Shown here one piece after another: positions 1 to 6,647 of a stretch of DNA of 12,342 bases. The position numbers and the translations under genes were made by a program. Numbering within the stretch: position 1 is the first letter of the stretch; each line of letters begins with the position of its first letter. This stretch comes from Selenomonadales bacterium (lineage in GTDB: Bacteria; Bacillota; Clostridia; Christensenellales; QALW01), in NCBI GenBank assembly GCA_003150515.1, contig QALW01000041.1, forward strand, positions 1 through 12,342. Direction: 5' to 3'. The notes below the pieces were generated by a model. It saw only the letters and a program-made list of their open reading frames with translations. It made no database searches and was not told the DNA's origin.

Positions 1-2091
1 AGCACGACGGGAGAAATAACGGCGGTAGGAGCGGGCACAGCCACAATAACGGTGACGATATATACCGGCGTGACAACGGCGACGGGGAGCTGTTCAGTCT
101 CGGTGTTTTCAGGGACGCCTCCGGCAGTGATGGGGGAGGTATACCATATCTTTAACGCCAACAGCACAAAGCCTATAAGCCCGCGGGAAGGGAACGTAAC
201 GGATAACGGGCAGGTGGCGCAGGAGAGCTATAGGCCTGCAAGCGCGGGCTATCAGAAGTGGGAAGTAATACGGCTGTTTAACGGATATTATGTAATCCGT
301 TCGGCGCAGAACAGCAATATGGCTCTGAGCGGGGCGGGAACATTGCTGAAGCTGAGCAATATAGGCGGAAGCAACAATTATTCGGATGTGCCTATGGAGG
401 CGCAATGGACGCTTTCGGGGAGCGCGGGCTCAGAATTGAATCTGACGGCGCGCAGCTCGGGCAAGGGAATATGCATAGAGGGAGACACAGTCTGGGCGGG
501 CGAGAACATAATAATGGGGAGCGTAGGGAGCAAATCCAAAGGCTTTCTGTTTATCCGCCCTGGTGATTATGTTCCCACAACGGGAGTGAGCCTGCAAAAT
601 CCTATTTATCTGCTTAAGAACGGGAATTATATCTGCATGCCTCAGATAACGCCCAGCAACGCGACTTTTAGGCGAGTAATCTGGTCGTGGGAGGGGAGGA
701 GCAGCGGCTCGGAAACGGATATAACTATGCAGAATTACGCCTGGGGCACAAGCACGGCCTCATATACGGGCACGATAGTTACGGGAATAAACGAAGGAGT
801 AACCTGGCTGCGGGCATATTGCTCGGACACCAATTACAACAGTACCGTTAATGTAGACGTGCATTTTCTGGAATCAGGGCCGTATCTGTTTAAGAACAGA
901 GAGAGCAATAAGTATATGTCGGTGGAGGGGCAGTCCACGGCCGCCGGAGCACAGATTATACAGGAGAGCTATAAGGGCGAGCTCTGGCAGGAATTTTATC
1001 TGCAGAGGGATTTTACTACAGGGTATATACGAATCAAAAACAGGAACAGCTCGCAATATCTGGGGGTAGAGAATAATTCGAGCGCGCATGACGCCGATAT
1101 AAAGCAGTATGCGTATTCAGCCTCCGGCATAGGGCAGCAGTTCAAGATAGAGCGTATAAGCGGAGGAGACACAATCAAAATAATCCCCAGGACGGGCGAA
1201 GGGCAGACGCCGCAGAGAGTAGTCTGCGTGGCTAATTATATAGCTAATACGGATGGAGTGCATATAAAGCAGAGGGATTTCGGAGCCAACGACGGCTATT
1301 ATCGGGATGAATGGTATGTGTATAGCAAAATTGAGCCTTCTGGCGATGAAATAGACTATAATCCTTCCATATGGAATATAAATAGTGTAAAATTAAATAC
1401 TAATTGTTATTCTTACGCAATGAATAATCAGCAATATGTGATGCAGCCAGGCATGCATTCCGGACGAAGTGAATGGAACTATGCTAATATAACTAATATT
1501 AATTTCCTGAAAGAATATATTGAGTGGGATTCTGAAGCTATGAATTTTACATTTGAAGAAATAGGGAGGGATGATACCTGTACACAAGGAACTTATAAAA
1601 TTGCATTGGTGTTGGATCCTGGTAATGATTATCATTTTTACAGGCAAAATCCGGATGGTACTTGGTCGCATAAACCAGGAACTACAGAGGTTGTTAATAC
1701 AGATGCCTCGGGTAATGTTATTCATGATCCTCAATATGCTAATAGGAACTATGGCACTATTAATTATAGTATTTTCATTGGGTATTATAAAGTGACTCCT
1801 TTAAATTACATTTATAGTGCACAAAATATTATTTCTCAGAATAGCGTAATAAATACTACAATATTGTTAGAAATGCATAAGCAAAATTATCCTGAAATTG
1901 ATAGTATTGATAATATATCGATAGGTTCCACAATAGAAGAGGTTACTGAATACCTTGGTTTGCCTCAGCGTTCTGTGACTTTTGGCTTGCAAAGTGCGGA
2001 TTATTATATGAGTAATGGCAAAATAGTAAGAATATATTATTCGTTTGATAGTCAGGCTGGATTAACAGTAGCGCAAATAAAAGTATTATAA
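1..2091 (+). CDS. Partial secreted modular protein: BIG2 / ricin-lectin repeats with C-terminal papain-like and BamE-like domains
   Basis: The frame is open to base 1, so the gene begins upstream; the GTG at 52 lies inside a BIG2 strand (GAGTATITVT) and is not a start. Counting from base 1 (697 residues): about 1-40 is the end of a BIG2 Ig-like domain, 45-185 a ricin-type beta-trefoil, 190-285 a second BIG2-like domain, 290-445 a second ricin-like domain (Q-ESY and W-FYLQ patterns). From about 450 a different module begins: NCYSYA (Cys469), DYHFYRQ (His545), SHKPG (His557) and IHDP (Asp576), a pattern I read as a papain-like Cys/His fold, peptidase or amidase. Residues about 635-697 form a BamE/BLIP-like domain (IGSTIEEV, LGLPQ, YY). 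The lectin and BIG2 parts suggest surface or glycan binding. Base composition drops sharply near 1325-1400, at the module border. Followed after 18 nt by a lipoprotein with the same BamE-like fold. Catalytic activity is inferred only. Confidence 0.85.
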   Translation, partial: STTGEITAVGAGTATITVTIYTGVTTATGSCSVSVFSGTPPAVMGEVYHIFNANSTKPISPREGNVTDNGQVAQESYRPASAGYQKWEVIRLFNGYYVIRSAQNSNMALSGAGTLLKLSNIGGSNNYSDVPMEAQWTLSGSAGSELNLTARSSGKGICIEGDTVWAGENIIMGSVGSKSKGFLFIRPGDYVPTTGVSLQNPIYLLKNGNYICMPQITPSNATFRRVIWSWEGRSSGSETDITMQNYAWGTSTASYTGTIVTGINEGVTWLRAYCSDTNYNSTVNVDVHFLESGPYLFKNRESNKYMSVEGQSTAAGAQIIQESYKGELWQEFYLQRDFTTGYIRIKNRNSSQYLGVENNSSAHDADIKQYAYSASGIGQQFKIERISGGDTIKIIPRTGEGQTPQRVVCVANYIANTDGVHIKQRDFGANDGYYRDEWYVYSKIEPSGDEIDYNPSIWNINSVKLNTNCYSYAMNNQQYVMQPGMHSGRSEWNYANITNINFLKEYIEWDSEAMNFTFEEIGRDDTCTQGTYKIALVLDPGNDYHFYRQNPDGTWSHKPGTTEVVNTDASGNVIHDPQYANRNYGTINYSIFIGYYKVTPLNYIYSAQNIISQNSVINTTILLEMHKQNYPEIDSIDNISIGSTIEEVTEYLGLPQRSVTFGLQSADYYMSNGKIVRIYYSFDSQAGLTVAQIKVL

Positions 2092-2109
2092 GTAGGGAGC
2101 TGAGTATAT

Positions 2110-2841
2110 ATGTTAAAGTGTTTATTCGCTTTTTTGTTAATGCTGACACTATTAACGGGATGCGCCGGTCAGACGGTTGAAACAGCTATTGTTGTGGATG
2201 AGCAGAGGACTGATTTTCCCAGCATTACAGAAATTAAAAAAATTAGGCCGGGTATGAGCTATGAAAATGTAAATAAACTTTTGGGGGATCCGTATGAGAG
2301 TGTATTGAATGAAGAAGAAAACAAAATAAGCTATAAACTTGAAGATGACGGTAAATATATATTGACATTAAAACAGGGACGCAGCGGGGCATATGTTCAT
2401 GCTACTAGTTTTTATAGTAATTTATCGGGTGTTGTTTACAATGAGGCGCTCTATAAATTAAAATATTCAAAATGGAAATGGATATGGCCTGATGTGAGCC
2501 GAGCCTGCGAAGTAGAAATTGGAATGACTGCTGGAGAGGTTGAGGCATTGATAGGTATTCCTCAGTATAGAGAGGGGTCTGGATTAATACGCGAGGTATA
2601 TTATTTAAACGGAGCGTATTCTGCAAAGCTTTATTATTCTTATACTGATAAGGAAAAAGAGCCTGTTGTTTGTCAAATAGATATTGCGCCGTTGACATGG
2701 GAAACTAATTCAGATTATTATCTTATTACTGCGGCTAATATAATTATTCCAGCGTTAATAGTAATCGCAATAATAGTTATATCTTTAATGTTTTATCGCC
2801 GTCGGAAGCATAAAGATTTTAAGAAGGACAGCTCAATATAA
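2110..2841 (+). CDS. Lipoprotein with two BamE/BLIP-like domains and a C-terminal membrane segment
   Basis: 243 residues. The N-terminus is a lipoprotein signal with lipobox LTGC (Cys18), so the mature chain should be lipid-anchored outside the membrane. Two tandem BamE/OmlA/BLIP-like units follow: one around residues 40-90 (IRPGMSYENV, LLGDP) and one around 135-200 (VEIGMTAGEVEALIG, PQ, GL, YYLNG, LYYS). The second closely matches the last domain of the preceding gene. A hydrophobic helix at about 206-228 followed by a basic YRRRKHKDFKK tail adds a second anchor, unusual for a lipoprotein. The AGGGAG at 2094-2099 serves the ATG with 10-nt spacing. The gene lies 18 nt after the preceding stop, probably in one operon, and ends at a terminator. 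In proteobacteria BamE acts in outer-membrane assembly; BLIP proteins use the fold to inhibit enzymes. Here an inhibitor or immunity partner of the upstream protein is plausible but unproven. Confidence 0.85.
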   Translation: MLKCLFAFLLMLTLLTGCAGQTVETAIVVDEQRTDFPSITEIKKIRPGMSYENVNKLLGDPYESVLNEEENKISYKLEDDGKYILTLKQGRSGAYVHATSFYSNLSGVVYNEALYKLKYSKWKWIWPDVSRACEVEIGMTAGEVEALIGIPQYREGSGLIREVYYLNGAYSAKLYYSYTDKEKEPVVCQIDIAPLTWETNSDYYLITAANIIIPALIVIAIIVISLMFYRRRKHKDFKKDSSI

Positions 2842-2879
2842 TTCAAAAATTATTTAAGTATTATCTAAGAAAAAAGGTG

Positions 2880-2910
2880 AAAAAGAGCCGCGAATGCGGC
2901 TTTTTTTCTT
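2880..2910 (+). terminator. Intrinsic terminator after the lipoprotein gene
   Basis: The stem AGCCGC (2886-2891), loop GAAT and GCGGCT (2896-2901) is flanked by an A-run before and a run of seven T's plus CTT after. It sits about 40 nt past the lipoprotein stop and closes the two-gene unit. Confidence 0.85.
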
Positions 2911-3203
2911 TGGGGTATTGACTTGGATATAAGGGGCATGGTAAGATAAAGGAAGAAATATGTAAGCAAGGCGGGAGGCAGAGAGAATAGAAAACGCGTG
3001 ATTGGGGGTATTGCCATGAAGGTAAAATATATTATTTCTATTAATATACCGCTCCATCTATCCTTGCAAACCAATCATTTCCATGAAAGCATTATATATC
3101 CATTTTTATAATTTCTCAACCGAATTAAATTGCTGCATTTTATATAATGATGAAATATCGTATGTTGCATTGCAACTTGCAAATAAAATAACCATACTAA
3201 TTT
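2911..3203. other. Gene-less AT-rich spacer
   Basis: No supported gene on either strand. A TATAAT at 3143-3148 is the best -10 candidate for the downstream plus-strand genes, but no good -35 lies 16-18 nt before it. GTTGCA-T-TGCAAC (3164-3176) is a perfect 13-bp palindrome just after the expected start of that transcript and could be an operator. A TTGCAA/CATACT pair (3170-3175 / 3193-3198, 17-nt spacer) also looks promoter-like, but it would start RNA inside the next gene's ribosome binding site, so I do not favour it. Confidence 0.4.
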
Positions 3204-3215
3204 GGAGGCTATTTA

Positions 3216-3446
3216 ACGCGTTTTTCTGATTTTACATTGCATAGAACCTATGAGGAAATATATAATGAAAGCAAAGGCACGATAGATAATATAGCCGTCG
3301 ATGCGGTATGGTCGCTGGAAAAAGTAATAAAGAATGGGGATCAATATACGAAGACAGAAGAGAAGCTGACAGTAACAGAAACGCAGATGAACGCCATATG
3401 CGCAGCATATGCGGATTATATCTGGGCAAAAGTGCAGGCTGAATGA
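3216..3446 (+). CDS. Small protein of unknown function with apparent ACG start
   Basis: Read from ACG at 3216 this gives 76 residues beginning (M)RFSDFTLHRTYEE and ending in YADYIWAKVQAE. A perfect GGAGG (3204-3208) lies seven bases before the ACG, which is ideal spacing. The only other in-frame candidate, TTG at 3237, has no ribosome binding site, and no ATG or GTG is available near the 5' end. The simplest reading is that an ancestral ATG mutated to ACG, so the gene is either poorly expressed or has lost its start. The protein is acidic, soluble-looking, with helix-like AVWSLEKVIK and AICAAYADYIW segments and no signal peptide. I do not recognise the family. It lies 47 nt before the next plus-strand gene, probably in the same transcript. 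Confidence 0.5.
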   Translation, partial: TRFSDFTLHRTYEEIYNESKGTIDNIAVDAVWSLEKVIKNGDQYTKTEEKLTVTETQMNAICAAYADYIWAKVQAE

Positions 3447-3493
3447 AGCGCGTTGGCTGGTATCCAATATAATTATAGTTAAGGAGCCGCAGT

Positions 3494-4348
3494 ATGAATA
3501 CAAAAAAGAATGTGATTATTATAATATCGGTTTTATTACTTATACTTCTGCCTCTCTTGTCATCATTCTGTTTTTTCTATATTATGAGTCTTGCAATGGA
3601 AACGGATGTAGTTGAGAAAACGGTTGCCACTCCATATGGGGATAAATTTTATATTGAGTATAGGGAAGGCTCCGTTGGGTTTCAGCCTACCGAAGTTAAT
3701 TTTACAGTGTTATATAATGGCGAGAGCGTTATAGATACTGATCGCAGATTTCGGGATTATACATTTGATGTAGCGAAAAGAATGCATGTAGTGATGCGCA
3801 TGTGTGCTGAAGGAGAGGATAGAGCATATGAATTTAACTGGGGCATTGTTTATACGACGGATGATGGAAAAAGCTTTAAAGGCGCATTACAAGTGGAGTG
3901 CATCAGGCTGTATAGAACGGACGAAGAATTTGCAAGGATATATGAAATGCTTTATAATGGAAATCCGTTTTACGACAAGCGTTTTGACGAGCATCTGGAT
4001 ATGAATAAGCAGGAGCTTCCTGATATTCAAACGGCGGAGTACGCGATGGAATATGCTAAGAGCGTAAGAAAAGAGAGATATGTTCATATCAGCGAGATTG
4101 AATCTTTGGTGGGCAAGGCGCAGAGATGTATATTAGTGTTCATGAGCGACGACGGCAGGAAAGTAAATAATGTGTCTTTAGAATATGATTTATCAAACGG
4201 ACAGATTTTAGTAATGGAGTATAGTAACATGAGTAATAATGATGAAATAGATCTTTATGTAACCTTATTTATGGTGCGGGATTTATATGTGCCGGAGGAA
4301 TGGGGGGCGCCGCAGGTTCTTGCGCGGCTTAAGCAAGCATTGTTCTAA
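3494..4348 (+). CDS. Membrane-anchored protein of unknown function
   Basis: 284 residues. The start is supported by AAGGAG about 7 nt upstream of the ATG. Residues 1-5 are basic (MNTKK), residues about 6-33 are one very hydrophobic segment with no lipobox, so this should be a single-pass anchor or uncleaved signal with the remainder outside the cell. The exterior part (about 38-284) is a mixed alpha/beta soluble domain rich in acidic and aromatic residues, with a strand-rich first half (KFYIEYREGSVGF, VNFTVLYNG) and a helical middle (AEYAMEYAKSVRKERY). I recognise no family or catalytic motif. It follows the ACG-start small gene by 47 nt and shares the accessory character of this region. Confidence 0.75.
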   Translation: MNTKKNVIIIISVLLLILLPLLSSFCFFYIMSLAMETDVVEKTVATPYGDKFYIEYREGSVGFQPTEVNFTVLYNGESVIDTDRRFRDYTFDVAKRMHVVMRMCAEGEDRAYEFNWGIVYTTDDGKSFKGALQVECIRLYRTDEEFARIYEMLYNGNPFYDKRFDEHLDMNKQELPDIQTAEYAMEYAKSVRKERYVHISEIESLVGKAQRCILVFMSDDGRKVNNVSLEYDLSNGQILVMEYSNMSNNDEIDLYVTLFMVRDLYVPEEWGAPQVLARLKQALF

Positions 4349-4366
4349 GGCGCAGAGCCGGGAGAA

Positions 4367-4443
4367 AGCAGAAAAGGGCCGCATAAGGGAGAGGCTACAT
4401 AAGGAAGGCCACCCTTATCGTATCGTTAATATATTTTTCTGCT
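4367..4443. repeat. Nested inverted repeats downstream of the membrane-protein gene
   Basis: AGCAGAAAA (4367-4375) is complementary to TTTTCTGCT (4435-4443), and inside it ATAAGGG (4383-4389) is complementary to CCCTTAT (4412-4418). The two pairs nest, so an RNA could fold into a long two-step stem. There is no classic T-run immediately after it, so it is not an ordinary terminator. It may protect or process the 3' end. Confidence 0.45.
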
Positions 4444-4479
4444 TCTGTTTATGAACAACCGAAACAATATAACCCACTA

Positions 4480-4506
4480 TGACACTTTCAAACATTGAAA
4501 GTGTCA
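4480..4506. repeat. Perfect 12-bp inverted repeat overlapping the stop codon of the minus-strand gene
   Basis: TGACACTTTCAA (4480-4491), loop ACA, TTGAAAGTGTCA (4495-4506). The right arm contains the stop codon of the ART-like gene. No T-run follows on either strand, so it is a stable hairpin or protein-binding palindrome rather than a clear terminator. Confidence 0.7.
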
Positions 4507-4842
4507 ATTTGACTCAGATGATAAATCTTCAATTTTTTCAATCATCTTGACTTTTAAAGCCCTTTTTGTTAGGAACTCTACACCTTCATCCATAGATGTA
4601 TTGGGGTGTTGATATATATCTGCACCTATTTCGATTGGTTCATTGATGACATATAAATAGCCGTTTCTAACGCCGTTATGTTTAATTATTCCATTATCGT
4701 CATAACTGAGTTGCGTCGGCTTGTGCGAAAATGCTTCGGCTAATTCTTTCCATTGTGTAATCGTACTACCGACTTTCAATTTAGAAAAAATTTCATCCGA
4801 ACCATGATACCAAACACCGTTTTGTTTTACAACAATTTTCAT
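4504..4842 (-). CDS. Small protein resembling an ADP-ribosyltransferase fold
   Basis: 112 residues. AAGGAG lies 6 nt before the ATG on the minus strand. The chain begins with WYHGS (His13), has TITQWKELAEAFSHKP (about 27-42), GYLYVINEPIEIG (61-73), DIYQHP (75-80) and EFLTKRALKV (Glu89 onwards). A His-Gly-(Ser/Thr) first motif with a late Glu-Phe-Leu motif is what H-x-E type ADP-ribosyltransferase and KptA-like folds show, so I suggest that fold, with His13 and Glu89 as candidate NAD-site residues. The chain is shorter than most such enzymes. It is monocistronic, has its own promoter, and is transcribed against the surrounding plus-strand genes. It could be a stand-alone toxin, an RNA- or nucleotide-modifying enzyme, or an inactive relative. 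No adjacent minus-strand partner is visible. Confidence 0.7.
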   Translation of the reverse strand: MKIVVKQNGVWYHGSDEIFSKLKVGSTITQWKELAEAFSHKPTQLSYDDNGIIKHNGVRNGYLYVINEPIEIGADIYQHPNTSMDEGVEFLTKRALKVKMIEKIEDLSSESN

Positions 4843-4878
4843 ACAAACTCCTTGTTGATAAATGATTCAACTCTTTCA

Positions 4879-4906
4879 TTACATTAAAAGTTTTTAAAAA
4901 GCACAA
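4879..4906 (-). promoter_or_regulatory. Sigma-A-type promoter of the ART-like gene
   Basis: On the minus strand a -35 TTGTGC (complement of 4901-4906) and a -10 TGTAAT (complement of 4879-4884) are separated by 17 nt. They lie about 37 nt upstream of the ATG, leaving a short leader. Confidence 0.55.
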
Positions 4907-4940
4907 GGGTATTTCCAGAAAAATATATACTTCCTTACGG

Positions 4941-4963
4941 AGGGGCCCCAATGCGGCCCTTAT
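4941..4963 (-). terminator. Possible terminator hairpin after rarA
   Basis: Seven-pair GC-rich stem (plus-strand AGGGGCC / GGCCCTT with one G-T pair, loop CCAATGC) just past the rarA stop. The T-rich tail on the minus strand is interrupted, so termination strength is uncertain. Confidence 0.35.
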
Positions 4964-4979
4964 TAATTTGGCATTGGGA

Positions 4980-6314
4980 TTATTTATTTGGGGAGTTGTT
5001 TTTATTCTGTTCTTTCCAGCTTTTTATCTGTTCATAACGGGTTTTGAATCTGGCTTCCAATCCCTGCTCTGTGGGTGTATAATATTGACGGCCAAGCAAA
5101 GAATCGGGCAGACACTGCATATTTGTCAGCTTTTCGGCGGTATCGTGGGCGTATTGATAGTCCTTGCCGTAATCCAATTCCTGCATTAAACGGGTGGGAG
5201 CATTGCGTATGACCAGGGGCACGGGCTCGGCAAGCTGGGAGAGCGCGTCTTTTTTGGCCAGATTATAGGCGACGTCCAGAGCGTTGGATTTTGGCGCAAG
5301 GGACATATATATTACGGCCTGGGTTAAATTAAGAGAGCATTCGGGCATGCCCAGGAAATGGCAGGCCTGATAGGCGGCAACGGCGATTTCCATAGCGCGC
5401 GGATCGGCCAGACCGACGTCTTCGCTGGCAAATCGTATTACGCGCCGTGCGACATAAAGCGGATCCTCTCCCGCCTCCAGCATGCGGGCCAGCCAGTATA
5501 CGGCGGCGTCCGAATCAGAATTGCGCATGGATTTATGCAATGCCGAAATCAGATTATAATGTTCTTCTCCTTTTTTATCGTACAGCAGGGATTTTCTTGA
5601 AATGCATTGTTCCAGAGTCTGGGGCGTAATTATTACGCTGTCTCCGTCTGTTTCGCCGTTTAATACCAGCATTTCCAGAGTGGAAAGAGCCGTGCGCGCG
5701 TCTCCGTTGGCAAAGGCGGCGACCGCTTCCAGCATTTCAGGCTTTATGCTTATATGCTGATTTATAAATCCGCGGGAATCCTCCAGGGCGCGGGAAAGCA
5801 GCTTTACAATATCCTGAATTTTGAGGCCGTGCAGAACAAATACCTTGCAGCGGGAGAGCAGCGCGCCGTTGATTTCGAAGGAAGGGTTTTCGGTTGTCGC
5901 GCCTATCAGGATAATGCTGCCTTTTTCCACAAAGGGCAGAAAAGCGTCCTGCTGCGCTTTATTGAAACGGTGTATTTCATCCACGAATACGATTGTGCGT
6001 TCTCCGAAAATGCGGTTGTCCTCCGCCTGCTGCATTACGGTGCGGATTTCCTTTATGCCGCTTGTTACGGCGGAAAAATCTATAAAGGAGGCCTTGGTCT
6101 GTTTAGCGATTACTCTTGCGAGAGTGGTTTTGCCCACGCCCGGAGGCCCCCAGAAAATCATGGAGGAGACGGCGTCCTTTTCTATTATGCGGCGCAGTAT
6201 TTTTCCTTCGCCCAGAAGATGCTCCTGGCCGACAATTTCATCCAGGGTCTGCGGGCGCAGCCGCTCGGCCAGCGGCGCGGCTTCTTCTCCCTGCGAAAAA
6301 GTCTGCTGTTTCAT
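4980..6314 (-). CDS. rarA: Replication-associated recombination protein A (RarA/MgsA, AAA+ ATPase)
   Basis: 444 residues from ATG at 6312-6314, the family's usual size. That start has AGGAGG (complement of 6320-6325) five bases upstream. An in-frame start at 6389 would add 25 residues read from repeated leader DNA and has less support. RarA acts at stalled replication forks, as a clamp-loader-like AAA+ ATPase related to DnaX and RuvB. Visible motifs: GPPGVGKT Walker A (56-63), IVFVDEIH Walker B (108-115), GATTEN sensor 1 (138-143), LLSRC with the arginine-finger Arg155, and GDARTALSTLE sensor 2. The C-terminal half is the helical MgsA domain (ISRKSLLYDKKGEEHYN; SALHKSMRNSD; ARRVIRFASEDVGLADP; YNLAKKDA), as in complete family members. 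It has its own promoter, sits alone on the minus strand and is probably core genome, marking the right edge of the accessory region. Confidence 0.97.
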   Translation of the reverse strand: MKQQTFSQGEEAAPLAERLRPQTLDEIVGQEHLLGEGKILRRIIEKDAVSSMIFWGPPGVGKTTLARVIAKQTKASFIDFSAVTSGIKEIRTVMQQAEDNRIFGERTIVFVDEIHRFNKAQQDAFLPFVEKGSIILIGATTENPSFEINGALLSRCKVFVLHGLKIQDIVKLLSRALEDSRGFINQHISIKPEMLEAVAAFANGDARTALSTLEMLVLNGETDGDSVIITPQTLEQCISRKSLLYDKKGEEHYNLISALHKSMRNSDSDAAVYWLARMLEAGEDPLYVARRVIRFASEDVGLADPRAMEIAVAAYQACHFLGMPECSLNLTQAVIYMSLAPKSNALDVAYNLAKKDALSQLAEPVPLVIRNAPTRLMQELDYGKDYQYAHDTAEKLTNMQCLPDSLLGRQYYTPTEQGLEARFKTRYEQIKSWKEQNKNNSPNK

Positions 6315-6355
6315 ATTTTCCTCCTGTCTGCGCAGGCTTAATAATGTTTGCAAGG

Positions 6356-6417
6356 CCGCATTCGCTTTGAGGCTTAAAATTTTCCGCATTCGCTTTGAGC
6401 AAGCCTTTTAAAATTTT
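6356..6417. repeat. Direct repeat in the rarA leader
   Basis: CCGCATTCGCTTTGAG occurs exactly at 6356-6371 and 6384-6399 (28-bp period), each followed by an AAAATTTT block (6376-6383 and 6410-6417), the second after a 6-bp longer spacer. It lies between the rarA promoter and its start codon, so it is in the mRNA leader. Confidence 0.8.
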
Positions 6418-6459
6418 CAGCGCAGGAATTCATTCTTTTAAACTTGTTCGTCCATTAAT

Positions 6460-6487
6460 ATTATACTATAACAATTTTAAAAAGCAA
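6460..6487 (-). promoter_or_regulatory. rarA promoter
   Basis: On the minus strand: -35 TTGCTT (complement of 6482-6487), 16-nt spacer, -10 TATAAT (complement of 6460-6465). This gives a leader of about 140 nt that contains the direct repeat. Confidence 0.65.
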
Positions 6488-6605
6488 GCGGCACGGCAGG
6501 CCGTTTGATGCGCCGCCGCCAGGCAGAATGTTATTGTATGCCCGTTCCCGTTTTGGAGCCTGGCGGGCTCTATCCCTTTTAAAGCGGAAAAGTTACGGCT
6601 TTTAA

Positions 6606-6620
6606 TGTGACTTTATCACA
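6606..6620. promoter_or_regulatory. Crp/Fnr-type operator upstream of trxA
   Basis: TGTGA-CTTTA-TCACA is a palindrome with half-sites identical to the Crp consensus but a 5-nt rather than 6-nt spacer. Its centre (6613) lies about 41 bp before the transcription start predicted from the -10, which is the class II activator position. A gene for a Crp/Fnr-family regulator ends 448 bp to the right of the site's end. Confidence 0.55.
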
Positions 6621-6641
6621 GAAAAACGGCCGGAAAATGCG

Positions 6642-6647
6642 TATAAT
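6642..6647 (+). promoter_or_regulatory. trxA promoter -10 element
   Basis: A consensus TATAAT lies 33 nt upstream of the trxA ATG. The hexamer 17 nt before it is CAGAAA, a poor -35, which suggests activator dependence through the palindrome at 6606-6620. Predicted start about 6654. Confidence 0.6.

Noticed and set aside
52..54. GTG as the start of the first gene
   Set aside because: The frame continues upstream to base 1 with a good BIG2 sequence and there is no ribosome binding site, so the gene is truncated by the window.
2854..3074. Two overlapping minus-strand frames, one hydrophobic
   Set aside because: Both read through the terminator hairpin and the better one starts at TTG with only a weak ribosome site; the hydrophobicity reflects AT-rich composition.
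3170..3198. TTGCAA-17-CATACT promoter before the ACG-start gene
   Set aside because: The RNA would begin at about 3205, inside the ribosome binding site.
6314..6389. N-terminal extension of RarA to an upstream ATG
   Set aside because: The extension is encoded by the repeated leader, and the internal ATG has a perfect AGGAGG and gives the family's normal length.
5754..6411. Long plus-strand frames opposite rarA
   Set aside because: Shadows of rarA on the other strand; they lack ribosome sites and the rarA motifs are unambiguous.
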